This document shows, one piece after another, positions 18,797 through 28,598 of a stretch of DNA of 64,000 nucleotides. The stretch's first letter is position 1, and each line of letters begins with the position of its first letter. A model generated the notes under the pieces. That model was not told the DNA's origin. It ran no database searches and was given only the letters and a program-made list of their open reading frames with translations. The position numbers and the translations under genes are program-made. The stretch lies in assembly GCA_000421085.1 (NCBI GenBank), contig ATWE01000001.1, positions 186,001-250,000 of the forward strand, read 5' to 3'. This stretch comes from Ensifer sp. USDA 6670. Its GTDB lineage: Bacteria; Pseudomonadota; Alphaproteobacteria; Rhizobiales; Rhizobiaceae.

Positions 18797-20305
18797 ATGC
18801 TGCATCAGAAAATCGTCGAGAACCCCTACAAGCAGAAATACGGGAACTTCATCGGCGGCGAATGGCGCGAACCCGTTGCAGGCCGCTATTTCGACAACAC
18901 GACGCCGATCACCGGCGGCAAGCTTTGCGAGGTCGCCCGTTCGGACGGTGCCGATATCGAGATTGCCCTCGACGCCGCGCACGCCGCCAGGGAGAAATGG
19001 GGCCGGACCTCGACGACGGAGCGGTCCAACATTCTGATGAAGATCGCCGCCCGCATGGAGGACAATCTGGAGCTCCTGGCCCGGGCCGAAACCTGGGACA
19101 ATGGCAAGCCGATCCGCGAGACGATGGCCGCCGACATTCCGCTGGCGATCGATCATTTCCGCTATTTCGCGGCCTGCATCCGTGCGCAGGAAGGTTCGAT
19201 CGGCGAGATCGACCACGACACCGTCGCCTACCATTTCCACGAGCCGCTCGGCGTCGTCGGCCAGATCATTCCCTGGAACTTCCCGATCTTGATGGCCGCC
19301 TGGAAACTTGCGCCGGCGCTTGCCGCCGGAAACTGCGTGGTGTTGAAGCCGGCCGAGCAGACGCCAGGCTCGATTCTCGTCTGGGCTGAACTTATCGGCG
19401 ACCTCCTGCCGCCGGGTGTCCTCAACATCGTCAACGGCTTCGGCCTCGAAGCGGGCAAGCCGCTCGCCACCAGCCCGCGCATCGCCAAGATCGCGTTTAC
19501 CGGCGAGACGACGACCGGGCGGCTGATCATGCAATATGCCAGCCAGAACCTCATCCCGGTCACGCTGGAGCTCGGCGGAAAGTCGCCGAACATCTTCTTC
19601 GCGGACGTCGCCAGCGAGGACGACGACTTCTTCGACAAGGCGCTGGAAGGCTTCGCCATGTTCGCGCTGAACCAGGGCGAGGTCTGCACCTGCCCGAGCC
19701 GGGCGCTTGTTCAGGAGAGCATCTACGACCGCTTCATGGAGCGGGCGGTAAAGAGGGTCGAGGCGATCCGGCAGGGCAATCCGCTCGATGACGCAACGAT
19801 GATCGGTGCCCAGGCTTCGAGCGAACAGCTCGAGAAAATCCTCGCCTATATCGAAATCGGCAAGGAAGAAGGTGCCGAGGTGCTGACCGGCGGCGGGCGC
19901 AACGTGCTCGAAGGCGATCTTTCCGGCGGCTATTACGTCAAGCCGACCGTATTCCACGGCCACAACAGGATGCGCATCTTTCAGGAGGAGATTTTCGGCC
20001 CCGTCGTTTCGGTCACGACCTTCAAGACGGAGGCCGAGGCGCTGGAAATCGCCAACGACACGCTCTACGGGCTTGGCGCCGGCGTGTGGAGCCGCGATGC
20101 CAACCGCTGCTACCGCTTCGGCCGTGCGATCGAAGCCGGCCGCGTCTGGACCAATTGCTATCACGCCTATCCGGCGCACGCCGCCTTCGGTGGTTACAAG
20201 CAGTCCGGCATCGGGCGCGAGACGCACAAGATGATGCTGGATCACTATCAGCAGACGAAGAACATGCTGGTAAGCTACAGCCCCAAGGCGCTCGGCTTCT
20301 TCTGA
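18797..20305 (+). CDS. NAD-dependent aldehyde dehydrogenase (AcoD/ExaC type)
   Basis: This 502-aa aldehyde dehydrogenase has the cofactor segment [12 protein letters not shown], the catalytic Glu in LELGGKSPN and the catalytic Cys in GEVCTCPS. The pairing of two cysteines in that motif, and the DUF779 gene just downstream, are typical of acetaldehyde dehydrogenases of acetoin/ethanol breakdown. It would oxidise acetaldehyde to acetate in the cytoplasm. GGGAGG lies 7 bp before ATG 18797. Control by the adjacent GAF/Fis protein is inferred. Confidence 0.92.
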   Translation: MLHQKIVENPYKQKYGNFIGGEWREPVAGRYFDNTTPITGGKLCEVARSDGADIEIALDAAHAAREKWGRTSTTERSNILMKIAARMEDNLELLARAETWDNGKPIRETMAADIPLAIDHFRYFAACIRAQEGSIGEIDHDTVAYHFHEPLGVVGQIIPWNFPILMAAWKLAPALAAGNCVVLKPAEQTPGSILVWAELIGDLLPPGVLNIVNGFGLEAGKPLATSPRIAKIAFTGETTTGRLIMQYASQNLIPVTLELGGKSPNIFFADVASEDDDFFDKALEGFAMFALNQGEVCTCPSRALVQESIYDRFMERAVKRVEAIRQGNPLDDATMIGAQASSEQLEKILAYIEIGKEEGAEVLTGGGRNVLEGDLSGGYYVKPTVFHGHNRMRIFQEEIFGPVVSVTTFKTEAEALEIANDTLYGLGAGVWSRDANRCYRFGRAIEAGRVWTNCYHAYPAHAAFGGYKQSGIGRETHKMMLDHYQQTKNMLVSYSPKALGFF

Positions 20306-20400
20306 TCCGGCCGGTCCCATTCCGGCCCGATCCGTCCCGGCGGCTCCCGATGCTTCATCGGGGGCCTTGCGGCTTCTGCGAACGAGGAAGGAGATGCAAA

Positions 20401-20778
20401 TTGAGCGATCGAGCAACGGAGCCCCGCGTGCTTGCAACGGATGCGGCGATCGACCTCATCCGCGAAATCCGCCGCGATTATCCGGATATACTCTTTCATC
20501 AGTCGGGCGGGTGCTGCGACGGCTTGTCGCCCATGTGCTACCCGGCGGATGATTACATCGTCGGCGACAACGACGTGAAGCTCGGCGAGATCGACGGTGT
20601 GCCCGTCTATATCAGCTCGAGCCAGTACGAGGTCTGGAAGCACACGCAGCTGATCATCGACGTCGTGCAGGGCAGGGGCGGCATGTTTTCGCTGGATAAC
20701 GGCCGAGAGAAGCGCTTCCTCACCCGCTCGCGCCTGTTCGGTGGGGGCGAGGCTTGCCTGGTGCAGCGCCGCGGTTGA
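20401..20778 (+). CDS. DUF779 domain-containing protein
   Basis: This 125-aa protein has the DUF779 signature SGGCCDGLSPMCYP with three cysteines near 38-51, then GVPVYISSSQYE. It is nearly always encoded beside AcoD/ExaC-type aldehyde dehydrogenases, as here (95 bp downstream). Function is unknown; the cysteines suggest metal or redox chemistry. The start is taken as TTG at 20401 because GGAAGGAG lies 7-8 bp upstream and no in-frame ATG exists nearby; GTG at 20428 is the alternative. Confidence 0.86.
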   Translation: MSDRATEPRVLATDAAIDLIREIRRDYPDILFHQSGGCCDGLSPMCYPADDYIVGDNDVKLGEIDGVPVYISSSQYEVWKHTQLIIDVVQGRGGMFSLDNGREKRFLTRSRLFGGGEACLVQRRG

Positions 20779-20840
20779 CCACGGGAAATTTGTTCGCTTT
20801 TTGTTCGTTTCATGCTATCGCTGGCTATCTTCAAGGGCGG

Positions 20841-21680
20841 ATGGCGGGCATGGAAAAGCAGCAGGACAAGCATCTGAAATTCCGCGCATTGCACGATCGC
20901 GAGGGCGCTTTCGTAATTCCCAATCCCTGGGATGCAGGTTCTGCGCGCATTCTCGCGGCGGTCGGCTTCGAGGCGCTGGCGACGACGAGCGCCGGGCTTG
21001 CCTTTTCCATCGGCCGGAGGGATTCGGCGGCGGCTCTCTCGCGCGACGCCATCTTGCGGAATGCCCGCGATATCGTAGAGGCGACCGAATTGCCCGTGTC
21101 CGCGGATCTGGAGGACGGCTTCGGTAAGGATCCCTTGTGCTGTGCCGAAACGATTTCGCTAGCGGCAGGCGTCGGGCTGGTCGGTGGCTCGATCGAAGAC
21201 GCAACCGGAGATGCCGCCGATCCAGTTTTCGAGTTCGGCCTGGCCGTGGAACGTGTTGCCGCTGCCGCAGAGGAAGCCCGCAGGCACCCCTTCGTCCTGA
21301 CCGCGCGGGCGGAGAATTTCCTGTGCGGGAGGCCTGACCTCGACGATACCATCCGGCGCCTGGTCGCATTCGAGGAGGCCGGTGCGGATGTCCTCTATGC
21401 GCCGGGGCTGCCTGACATCGAAGCGATCCGGACGGTCTGCTCTGCCGTCAAACGCCCGGTCAACGTGGTCATGGGGCTAGCCGGCCAGGTCTACACAGTG
21501 GAACAACTGCAGGAAGCGGGCGTGAAGCGCATCAGTGTCGGCGGCTCTTTTGCGCGGGCGGCCCTTGCGGCGCTCATGAGCGCGGCACGAGAGGTCAAGG
21601 AGCACGGCACTTTCACCTATGCGAGAAGTGCCATGCCGGCCCGCGAGGCAGCATCATACATGCTGGACGTCAAAAGGTGA
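20841..21680 (+). CDS. Isocitrate lyase/PEP mutase family enzyme
   Basis: This protein of about 279 aa has the phosphoenolpyruvate-mutase/isocitrate-lyase TIM-barrel pattern: FVIPNPWDAGSARI near 22, PVSADLEDGF near 90 (metal-binding acidic residues), and GGSIEDATG near 115. Members cleave or form C-C or P-C bonds at 2-oxoacids (2-methylisocitrate lyase, oxaloacetate hydrolase, PEP mutase). The KKCG-type loop of true isocitrate lyases is not seen. ATG 20841 or ATG 20850 may be the start. It may join the aldehyde-dehydrogenase/DUF779 operon (62-bp gap). Confidence 0.85.
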   Translation: MAGMEKQQDKHLKFRALHDREGAFVIPNPWDAGSARILAAVGFEALATTSAGLAFSIGRRDSAAALSRDAILRNARDIVEATELPVSADLEDGFGKDPLCCAETISLAAGVGLVGGSIEDATGDAADPVFEFGLAVERVAAAAEEARRHPFVLTARAENFLCGRPDLDDTIRRLVAFEEAGADVLYAPGLPDIEAIRTVCSAVKRPVNVVMGLAGQVYTVEQLQEAGVKRISVGGSFARAALAALMSAAREVKEHGTFTYARSAMPAREAASYMLDVKR

Positions 21681-21721
21681 TCGCCGGCCGCGCCTTGATG
21701 AGACGCGCGGCGCCGTAAACG

Positions 21722-22654
21722 TCAATCGAACAGGCTCGATACCGATTCTTCCTGGCTCGTGCGGCTGATCGCCTCGCCGATGAGTGCGGCGGTCGAGATC
21801 ACACGAATATTGTGCGCCGACTGCACTGCCGTCGTCGGCTGGATCGAATCGGTGATCACCAGTTCTTTCAGCATCGAGGACGTGACGCGCGCGACTGCGC
21901 CGCCGGAGAGGACGCCGTGGGTGATATAGGCGGTGACGCTGGTCGCACCGTTCTTCAGCAGTGCCTCGGCGGCGTTGCAGAGCGTACCGCCCGAGTCGAC
22001 GATATCGTCGATTAGGAGGCAGTCCTTGCCGTTGACTTCGCCGATGACGTTCATGACCTCCGATTCACCGGGGCGGTCGCGGCGCTTGTCGACGATCGCC
22101 AGCAGACAGTCGAGCCGCTTGGCGAGCGCCCGGGCACGCACGACGCCGCCGACATCCGGCGAAACGACCATGACGTTCTTGAGATTGTAGTTCTCCTTGA
22201 CATCTCGCGCCAGGATCGGAATGGCGTAGAGGTTGTCGGTCGGGATATCGAAGAAGCCCTGGATCTGACCGGCGTGCAGGTCGAGGGTCAGAACGCGGTC
22301 GGCACCGGCTTCGGTAATGAGATTGGCGACCAGCTTGGCGGAGATCGGCGTGCGAGGACCGGGTTTTCGATCCTGCCGGGCATAGCCGAAATAGGGGAGT
22401 ACGGCGGTGATGCGGCGAGCTGAGGAGCGGCGAACCGCGTCGATCATGATGAGAAGTTCCATCAGATGATCGTTCGTGGGGAAGGATGTCGACTGGACGA
22501 TGAAGACGTCCTCGCCGCGCACATTCTCGCCGATCTCGACGAAGATTTCCTGATCGGCGAAGCGCCTTACTGTGGCTTTGCCGAGCGGCAGGTTGAGATA
22601 GTTGCAGATCGCTTCGGCCAGCAGCCGGTTCGAATTGCCTGCGAAAACCTTCAT
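21722..22654 (-). CDS. prs: Ribose-phosphate pyrophosphokinase
   Basis: This 310-aa PRPP synthase has the ATP flap [10 protein letters not shown] near 94, [11 protein letters not shown] near 128 and the PRPP-binding loop [10 protein letters not shown] near 220. It makes PRPP for purine, pyrimidine, His and Trp synthesis. ATG 22654 gives the standard N-terminus [10 protein letters not shown] possible promoter (CTTGCA, 16 bp, CTAAAA) lies at 22786-22813 on the minus strand. It is separated by 284 bp from the lipoprotein gene upstream, so it is probably transcribed alone. Confidence 0.97.
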   Translation of the reverse strand: MKVFAGNSNRLLAEAICNYLNLPLGKATVRRFADQEIFVEIGENVRGEDVFIVQSTSFPTNDHLMELLIMIDAVRRSSARRITAVLPYFGYARQDRKPGPRTPISAKLVANLITEAGADRVLTLDLHAGQIQGFFDIPTDNLYAIPILARDVKENYNLKNVMVVSPDVGGVVRARALAKRLDCLLAIVDKRRDRPGESEVMNVIGEVNGKDCLLIDDIVDSGGTLCNAAEALLKNGATSVTAYITHGVLSGGAVARVTSSMLKELVITDSIQPTTAVQSAHNIRVISTAALIGEAISRTSQEESVSSLFD

Positions 22655-22938
22655 TGACGGTCCGCCTTGAGCTGGCGCGGCCACGTCCGGTCGTCCGGGG
22701 GGTGGGTTCTCCGCGCAGATTCCGTGAGCCATTCCGATTGCGGGCAATCACTGCGGACGGCCGCTGTCAGAGCTGATCGGCCGCTTTTTAGCGTCCTTGA
22801 AGGTGAATGCAAGGGGATTGCTGCGGCGCAACGCTCAATATCCGAAAAACTTTGCGTCAGCCGGCCAAGATGACGGCGATTCCAGGCCGGTTGGCCGAAA
22901 TCCGAAAAGCGCGGACAAGCGGAGCACGAGCGGAGGCG

Positions 22939-23811
22939 CTATCCCGCGGTCGACCGGCGCCATTCGATGTAGGCGTCGATCGTCCGGCTGGCGATCGCCT
23001 CCATCGTTTCCGCCGGGACGGCGCTCCAGGGGTCGGCCGCCGTGTTTGCAACAGAGTCCTGTCCCTGGATACGGTGCAGGCGATTGCCGCTGCCGTCGAG
23101 TATGTCCCAGACATAGACGACTGTCGTCTTGCCGCCGTCGTTGAGCGCTGAAAAATATCCCTTGAGGATATGGTCGCTGGTTTTGTCGGTCGAGCTCTTG
23201 ATTGCGAGCCCCTGGTTGCGCGCCGAGGCGCCGAGCTGCTTGGAGAGCGGCGTGACAGCCTGGACCGGCGCGCCGATGATCGGCAGAAAACGGATTCCTC
23301 CCGAGCCGGTCGTAGCTGCCGCGGCGGCAGCTTGCTGCGTCTGGTCGGGCGCCTGCTTTGTTTCGACCGATGCGGGCTGCTCGCCGCCATTCTCTTGCGT
23401 AGCGTCTTGCACCGGCGGTGCCTGATGCTGAGCGATCCGGGCCGGCGCCGCCTGAGGCTGCATCGTCTGTACCGGTGCCTCACCGCCGGCGAGACGGTTT
23501 GCCTGGCCTTCCAGCGTGCCGGCCGGGTCGGTGTAGTCGCTATAGCCGACATGGCCGGCTGCGTGCTGCGGAGGCGGGCCTGAAATGTTCGGCTGCGCCG
23601 CGAAGGCGGCGGCCTGGCCCGGCGGCACGCTTTCCACCGGCATCACCGCGGTCTGCGCCGACATGGCGTCGAGATCCGACTGGGTCACCGGAGGGGAGCG
23701 GAAAGTGCCTTCGCCCACGTCCACCTGCGGGATCAGGGCGTCTGTCGTGTTGCAGCCGGCCAAGGCTGCGGCAAGGCCAAGGCTTGCGATCGGATTGATC
23801 TGCTTGCGCAT
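22939..23811 (-). CDS. Conserved lipoprotein of unknown function
   Basis: This 290-aa protein has a lipoprotein signal (ASLGLAAALAGC, lipobox Cys near residue 20), so it should be lipid-anchored after processing by Lgt, encoded in the same cluster. A long Pro/Gln/Ala-rich linker (about 40-170) precedes a folded C-terminal domain of about 110 residues (IIGAPVQAVTPLSKQLGA to the end). ATG at 23811 is preferred because the signal begins MRKQI. I do not recognise the C-terminal domain. It lies 146 bp after the M24 gene. Confidence 0.8.
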   Translation of the reverse strand: MRKQINPIASLGLAAALAGCNTTDALIPQVDVGEGTFRSPPVTQSDLDAMSAQTAVMPVESVPPGQAAAFAAQPNISGPPPQHAAGHVGYSDYTDPAGTLEGQANRLAGGEAPVQTMQPQAAPARIAQHQAPPVQDATQENGGEQPASVETKQAPDQTQQAAAAAATTGSGGIRFLPIIGAPVQAVTPLSKQLGASARNQGLAIKSSTDKTSDHILKGYFSALNDGGKTTVVYVWDILDGSGNRLHRIQGQDSVANTAADPWSAVPAETMEAIASRTIDAYIEWRRSTAG

Positions 23812-23867
23812 CGTTCCCACCGTCTCCGCTCGAACATCCCGGCACCGGATGCGGCGGCTGCAGCGCC

Positions 23868-23903
23868 GCGCGTCCTATTGGACGCGCAAAGGTCGCTGCA
23901 GCA
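23868..23903. repeat. Intergenic repeat, type A, partial copy
   Basis: A perfect hairpin (GCGCGTCC, loop TATT, GGACGCGC) is followed by AAAGGTCGCTGCAGCA, matching the left part of the units at 6720 and 33187. It lies between the M24 and lipoprotein genes. Confidence 0.6.
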
Positions 23904-23957
23904 GGATCAGCCGCCGGCGCGTTCTTCACTTCCGACGGAAATCATAGGGCGATTTCC

Positions 23958-25109
23958 TTACGCAGATATGAAGTCCAGTCCGTAGCGCGAGAGCGGGCGG
24001 GGGGTATCGGCCGTGGTGAGATAGGTCTGGCCGAGCGTCATGGCGGTGCCGCTGTCCGAATCCATGATGATCATGTGGACGAAGAGGGACATGTCCGGCT
24101 CGATCTCCTGCGGATTGCCGATATGGAACATCTGGTGCTCCATCCAGGAGGGCGAGAAGCGTGCGCCGAGCGAATAGCCGCAGGCGTTCAGACGGTGCCG
24201 GGCAAGGCCGCGCTCGTCCATGATCTTGGCATGCACGTCGAAGACGGTCCCGAAGGTGTTGCCGGGCCGAAGCACCATTTCGATCGCCTGGATCGTTTCC
24301 CGGCAGGCGCTGTAGAGCTCGCGGTGGCGGTTGGTGGGCTCGCCGATCACGACCGTGCGCATCATCGCCGCATGGTAATGGGCGCTGACACCGGCCCATT
24401 CGAGCGTGAGCTGATCATTGGCGTCGAGGTTGCGCCGGCCCGCCTTGTAGCGGCAGAGCAGTGCGTCGGCCCCGGAACCGATGATGAACTCATTGGCCGG
24501 ATAGTCGCCGCCGCCGGCGAAAACGGCACCCTGCATGGCCGCGAGGATATCCGCCTCGCTGCCGCCCGGGCGGATGAGTGGGAGCGCCGCGTCGAGCGCG
24601 TCATCGGCAAGGCTCGCCGCCTTCTCGACATGAGCGATCTCCGCCGGGCTCTTGATCAGACGCAGGCGGCTGACGAGCAGCGACGCGTCGACCAGCTCCC
24701 CGAAAGTGGAAAGCTGGTGGTCGACGAGGCGCGCCGTTCTTCCGGTCATGCCGTGCGTGTCGTATTCGACGCCGATGCGGCGGCCGAGGAGATCGAGTTC
24801 GCTGAGCAGGTTCTTGAGGTCCATGGCCGGATCGGCATTGACCCGATCCACCCATATTTCGATGCGCTCGATATTCGAGGTATGACGCGCCTGGCGCAGG
24901 TCGGCCGAACGGGTGAGCAGGACCATCGAACCATCCCGCTTGACCACGAGCGACTGGAAGAAGCAATAGCCGAAGGTGTCGTAGCCGGTCAGCCAGTACA
25001 TGCTCTCCTGCGCGAAGAGCAATATCGCGTCCAGCTTTTCTTCCTGCATCTTGGCCGTGAGCCGCGCCAGGCGGGCCGCATATTCTTCTTCGGCGAAATG
25101 AAGCGCCAT
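23958..25109 (-). CDS. M24-fold protein (creatinase/ectoine-hydrolase-like)
   Basis: This 383-aa protein has the two-domain aminopeptidase-P/creatinase fold: an N-terminal creatinase domain with YWLTGYDTFGY near 38, and a C-terminal pita-bread domain. The usual first two metal-ligand aspartates are replaced: the strand reads LEWAGVSAHYH followed by MMRTVVIGEP. Later regions match the metal-free creatinase/DoeA branch (GYSLGARF, EPDM). It is therefore probably a metal-independent C-N hydrolase rather than an Xaa-Pro peptidase. It begins 1 bp after pgeF and so is cotranscribed with it. Confidence 0.85.
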   Translation of the reverse strand: MALHFAEEEYAARLARLTAKMQEEKLDAILLFAQESMYWLTGYDTFGYCFFQSLVVKRDGSMVLLTRSADLRQARHTSNIERIEIWVDRVNADPAMDLKNLLSELDLLGRRIGVEYDTHGMTGRTARLVDHQLSTFGELVDASLLVSRLRLIKSPAEIAHVEKAASLADDALDAALPLIRPGGSEADILAAMQGAVFAGGGDYPANEFIIGSGADALLCRYKAGRRNLDANDQLTLEWAGVSAHYHAAMMRTVVIGEPTNRHRELYSACRETIQAIEMVLRPGNTFGTVFDVHAKIMDERGLARHRLNACGYSLGARFSPSWMEHQMFHIGNPQEIEPDMSLFVHMIIMDSDSGTAMTLGQTYLTTADTPRPLSRYGLDFISA

Positions 25110-25110
25110 C

Positions 25111-25905
25111 TCAAACCTCCCGTATGGAAATCGCTGATATCTGCCGGCCGTAATCAGGCTCCTGCCTGTGCGTCGTGCGGCGATAGGAGAAGAAGCGGTC
25201 TTCGTCCGCATAGGTGCAGATGCCGAGGTTTTCCGCCGTCACGCCGGCCTCGGCCAACCGCCGGACGGTCAAACCGGGAAGGTCGAACATGGCATGGCCG
25301 TCGCGGCCCGACGGCGTGAAAAACGACGCATAGCTTGCCTCAGTGGCGACGAAACGCGCCACGAATTCGGGGCCGACCTCATAGTGTCTCTGGCTGATCG
25401 ACGGGCCGAGGCAGGCGATGATGCGCTCGCGGCGCGCACCGAGCGAGATCATCGCCTCGATGGTGCTTTCGAGCACGCCGCCGAGCGCGCCTTTCCATCC
25501 GGCATGGGCGGCACCGATCACGCCCGCTTCCGGATCGGCGAAAAGGACCGGCCCGCAGTCGGCGGAGAGAACGCCGAGGACGATGCCGGGCGTTGCCGTC
25601 ACCAGCGCATCGGCATCCGGGCGAGCGCCGTCGTAACCGGCGTCGACGATGATCGCGTCGGGCGAATGCACCTGGTGCACCGTGGCGAGCCGTCGTGGCT
25701 CCGCGTCGAACCAGCGGGCGACCCGGGCTCGGTTCTCGCCGACACGTTCGCGCTCATCGTTCGAGCCGAGACCGACATTCAAACCGCGGTAGATGCCCTC
25801 GGAGACCCCTCCCTGGCGCGTGAAGTAACCATGTGCGATTTCCGGGCCTGCCTTCGCGCCGAAGAGCGGGCTCTGCACAGGGGATAGCGAGGCATCATCC
25901 TGCAT
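25111..25905 (-). CDS. pgeF: Peptidoglycan editing factor PgeF (YfiH, DUF152)
   Basis: This 264-aa protein has the YfiH metal-site pattern: VHQVHS near 78, SADCGPVLFAD near 113 and AAHAGWKG near 131 (His, Cys, His zinc ligands). The family was once called polyphenol oxidase; in E. coli YfiH edits cytoplasmic UDP-MurNAc precursors that carry wrong amino acids. It lies in a cluster with lgt and the MidA-like methyltransferase, a common rhizobial order, and 1 bp before the M24 gene. Confidence 0.92.
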   Translation of the reverse strand: MQDDASLSPVQSPLFGAKAGPEIAHGYFTRQGGVSEGIYRGLNVGLGSNDERERVGENRARVARWFDAEPRRLATVHQVHSPDAIIVDAGYDGARPDADALVTATPGIVLGVLSADCGPVLFADPEAGVIGAAHAGWKGALGGVLESTIEAMISLGARRERIIACLGPSISQRHYEVGPEFVARFVATEASYASFFTPSGRDGHAMFDLPGLTVRRLAEAGVTAENLGICTYADEDRFFSYRRTTHRQEPDYGRQISAISIREV

Positions 25906-26068
25906 TCGGTGTTTTCGCCCTCGTGATTTTCTAAGCTTCGTTGGAATTGAGGGCGCGTTGCGGCCCGTCGACTTGCAGCTGATTTGCCGGCGCGATGTTG
26001 ACCCGGCAGGCGGGGGCTGTCAATCGCCCTGCCGAGGCGAGGGGCCCGAGGGCGGCGCACGGCCTGCG

Positions 26069-27172
26069 CTAAGGCGCCTTCTTCCGGAAGGGCGCCAGGG
26101 CGACTTCCGGACTGCTTACCACCAGCACCTTGAACAGCTCTCCCATCTTTCCCGCGCCGGAGCCCGCAAGCCGCTCGACATCGTCGCGGATGCTTTCCTG
26201 AGTCGTCTCGTCCTTGTCCCGGCCGAGGGCCGCGGCCCGTTCCAGGAGGCCGAGCCCGACCAGGAAATCACCCTGGCGGGCAAGTCCGTTGATCTGCACG
26301 CCCTCCGCTTTCGCACGGCTTGCCAACTGCTCGAAATCGACATGGCTGGTCAGGTCGGCGAGACCGGGATTGGCAAGCGGCGGATCATATTCGTGATTGC
26401 GAACGGCCTGCAGCGTGTCGCCGTAGCCGGTTGCCAGATGGCCGTAATCGATAATGATCGCCGTGCCGCCGCCGGCGCGGAGGCGCTCGCAGAGCGCCGC
26501 CATCACGGCGTCGCGGGCGGGAGAGATCTCGAAGATCGTGCCTTCCGCGACGGCTGGCGCGGGAGAGGGCAGCAATGCGGGATCGACGCCGGCAATGCCT
26601 GCGGCAAAGGTCAATCGGCCCTCCGCATCGAGGCCGACCATGCGCTCACGGAACCCCTGTGCGGTCCGCACGAACTGACGGATCGGAATTGCGTCGAAAA
26701 GCTCGTTCGCAGCCAGGAGCAGGAATCCGGAGGGAAGGCTGTCGAAGCTCTCATGCCAGCGGATCTTGCCTTCGTGTTCGGCCAAGGTCTCGGCCTGCAG
26801 CTTGCGGAGCCTCTCGCTGGTTTCGACGAGATGAACGGTCGCTGTCCGGTACAGCGCCGGTGCCAGCCGCCGGATGACGCGGAGCATGTCGGCCATCATC
26901 GTGCCGCGGCCCGGACCGATCTCTGCGATAATCGCGTCCTCAGGCGTGCCGTGCTGCTGCCATGCATGCACGAGGAATATGCCGATCATCTCGCCGAAGA
27001 GTTGGCTGATCTCCGGTGCGGTGGTGAAGTCGCCCGCCCGTCCGAACGGTTCGCGGACGCGATAATAGCCGTGCTGTGGATCGGCAAGGCAGAGGGAGAA
27101 ATAGTCGGTCACGCTGATCGGCCCGTTGGTCCGGATCAGCGCCTCGATCTTGTCGGCGAGAGGATTCGTCAT
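26069..27172 (-). CDS. Class I SAM-dependent methyltransferase, MidA/NDUFAF7 family
   Basis: This 367-aa protein belongs to the DUF185/MidA family: DYFSLCLADPQHGYY near 23, SAM-binding motif I EIGPGRGTMMADM near 82, and LLLAANELFDAIP near 146. NDUFAF7, the mitochondrial relative, methylates an arginine of complex I subunit NDUFS2, so this protein may modify NuoD; that is inference. The start is ATG at 27172, 11 bp after lgt, so the two are cotranscribed. The frame is open far upstream across lgt but that part is antisense-like noise. Confidence 0.9.
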   Translation of the reverse strand: MTNPLADKIEALIRTNGPISVTDYFSLCLADPQHGYYRVREPFGRAGDFTTAPEISQLFGEMIGIFLVHAWQQHGTPEDAIIAEIGPGRGTMMADMLRVIRRLAPALYRTATVHLVETSERLRKLQAETLAEHEGKIRWHESFDSLPSGFLLLAANELFDAIPIRQFVRTAQGFRERMVGLDAEGRLTFAAGIAGVDPALLPSPAPAVAEGTIFEISPARDAVMAALCERLRAGGGTAIIIDYGHLATGYGDTLQAVRNHEYDPPLANPGLADLTSHVDFEQLASRAKAEGVQINGLARQGDFLVGLGLLERAAALGRDKDETTQESIRDDVERLAGSGAGKMGELFKVLVVSSPEVALAPFRKKAP

Positions 27173-27183
27173 GACTTGTCCAG

Positions 27184-28026
27184 TCAAGCTGCGGCAGCCG
27201 CGCTGCGCGCCCGCGCAATGGCCCAGATACCGACCAGTGCCATCGGCAGTGAAAGCACCATGCCCATGGTAAGCCAGTCTCCCGCAAGATAACCGATCTG
27301 TGCGTCCGGTTCGCGGAAGAACTCCACGAAAATGCGGCTCGCGGCATAGCCGCAGACGAAGATGCCGGTGACGAGGCCGGGCATTTTCAGGGCTCTGCGG
27401 CGATAGACGAACCAGGCGAGCACGACGAGAAGCACAATGCCCTCCAGGGCCGCCTCGTAAAGCTGACTTGGATGACGGGCGAAGGGGCCTCCCGTCGGGA
27501 AGACGACCGCCCAGGGCATCGAGGACAGGCGGCCCCAGAGTTCTCCATTGATGAAATTGGCGATGCGCCCGAAGAAGAGCCCGATCGGCACCACTGCTGC
27601 CACGACGTCGAACAGGCTCCAGAGGGGGATCGCGTTCCTGCGCGCAAAGATGATTATCGCCAGGGTCGTGCCGAGTAGGCCGCCATGGAAGGACATGCCG
27701 CCGTTCCAGATCTGGATCGCGCGGACGGGATTCTCGAGGATGGAGCCGAGATCGTAGAAGAGGATGTAGCCGATGCGCCCGCCAAGTACGATGCCGCCGG
27801 CCGCCCAGAGCAGGAAGTCGTCGAGCTGCGCCAGGTTGAAGGGGGCGGTGCCGTTGCGCCAGAGCGAAGCGTTCTGGATTATGCGTCGCGCATAGAGCCA
27901 TCCGAGCAGTATCCCCGCGACATAGGCGAGTCCGTACCAGCGCACGGCGAGCGGCCCTATCGTGAAGATGACGGGGTCGATTTCGGGGAAGGGTAGGATG
28001 GCGAGGCGGGTCGCGATTGTTTCCAA
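27184..28026 (-). CDS. lgt: Prolipoprotein diacylglyceryl transferase
   Basis: This 280-aa inner-membrane enzyme has seven hydrophobic segments. Key motifs are MSFHGGLLG near 103 and the Lgt signature [14 protein letters not shown] near 144-157. It transfers diacylglycerol from phosphatidylglycerol to the lipobox Cys of prolipoproteins. The start is TTG at 28026 with AGAGAAG before it; no in-frame ATG gives the expected N-terminus. It heads the cluster lgt-methyltransferase-pgeF-M24. A CTTGAC box at 28086-28091 (minus strand) may be its -35, though the -10 is weak. Confidence 0.95.
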   Translation of the reverse strand: METIATRLAILPFPEIDPVIFTIGPLAVRWYGLAYVAGILLGWLYARRIIQNASLWRNGTAPFNLAQLDDFLLWAAGGIVLGGRIGYILFYDLGSILENPVRAIQIWNGGMSFHGGLLGTTLAIIIFARRNAIPLWSLFDVVAAVVPIGLFFGRIANFINGELWGRLSSMPWAVVFPTGGPFARHPSQLYEAALEGIVLLVVLAWFVYRRRALKMPGLVTGIFVCGYAASRIFVEFFREPDAQIGYLAGDWLTMGMVLSLPMALVGIWAIARARSAAAAA

Positions 28027-28310
28027 GGTCTTCTCTCGTGCCGGACCGATGATTTCGGCGGAACATGACGAGCGAATCCGGCGCGGTCAAGCACCGCTGC
28101 CGCCGCGCAACGACGCCCTGGCCCCTTTCGAACGTAGAAAGGTGGCTGCAGCACGCTATACTGCCCCATTGCCTCATCGCAAATTCAAGGGTCCTGGAGA
28201 AGGTTGAGCAGCGTCACGCACGTCATTTTCCTTGCATCCTCACTCCGGGGACCCTACCTGAAATGATGAGCTCCGCCGCATGTGGCGGGATGGAAATGGA
28301 GACCAGAAAG

Positions 28311-28598
28311 ATGAGCACAGGCGCCAACCGTATTCTCGATGATCTCGCTCGGTTGATGACGGATGCGGCGGGCGCGGCCCAAGGGGTGCGGCGCGAGGTC
28401 GAGGCGGCATTCCGGGCACAGACCGAAAACTGGTTGAATTCGCTCGATGTAGTGAAGCGCGAGGAGTTCGAGGCGGTCAAGGAGATGGCCGCACGGGCAC
28501 GGGACGAAAACGACGCTCTCCTTGCTCGCATCGCAGCGCTGGAAGCACGTTTGGCCGCGACCGGTCCGGCAGCCGGCGACATCACGACGGGCAAGTAA
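28311..28598 (+). CDS. ubiK: Accessory factor UbiK family protein (BMFP)
   Basis: This 95-aa protein matches the BMFP/UbiK family. An N-terminal amphipathic helix (NRILDDLARLMTDAAG) is followed by a Lys/Arg/Glu-rich segment and a C-terminal coiled coil (ENDALLARIAALEARL). UbiK stimulates ubiquinone biosynthesis in E. coli by binding UbiJ and lipids; Brucella BMFP is a trimer with membrane-fusogenic activity. ATG 28311 is preferred, with GAAAGA upstream; an in-frame ATG 15 bp earlier is possible. It is divergent from lgt. Confidence 0.87.
   Translation: MSTGANRILDDLARLMTDAAGAAQGVRREVEAAFRAQTENWLNSLDVVKREEFEAVKEMAARARDENDALLARIAALEARLAATGPAAGDITTGK

Noticed and set aside
18704..20437. Minus-strand open frame of 577 codons opposite the aldehyde dehydrogenase
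   Set aside because: The sense strand carries all catalytic motifs; the antisense frame has no support.
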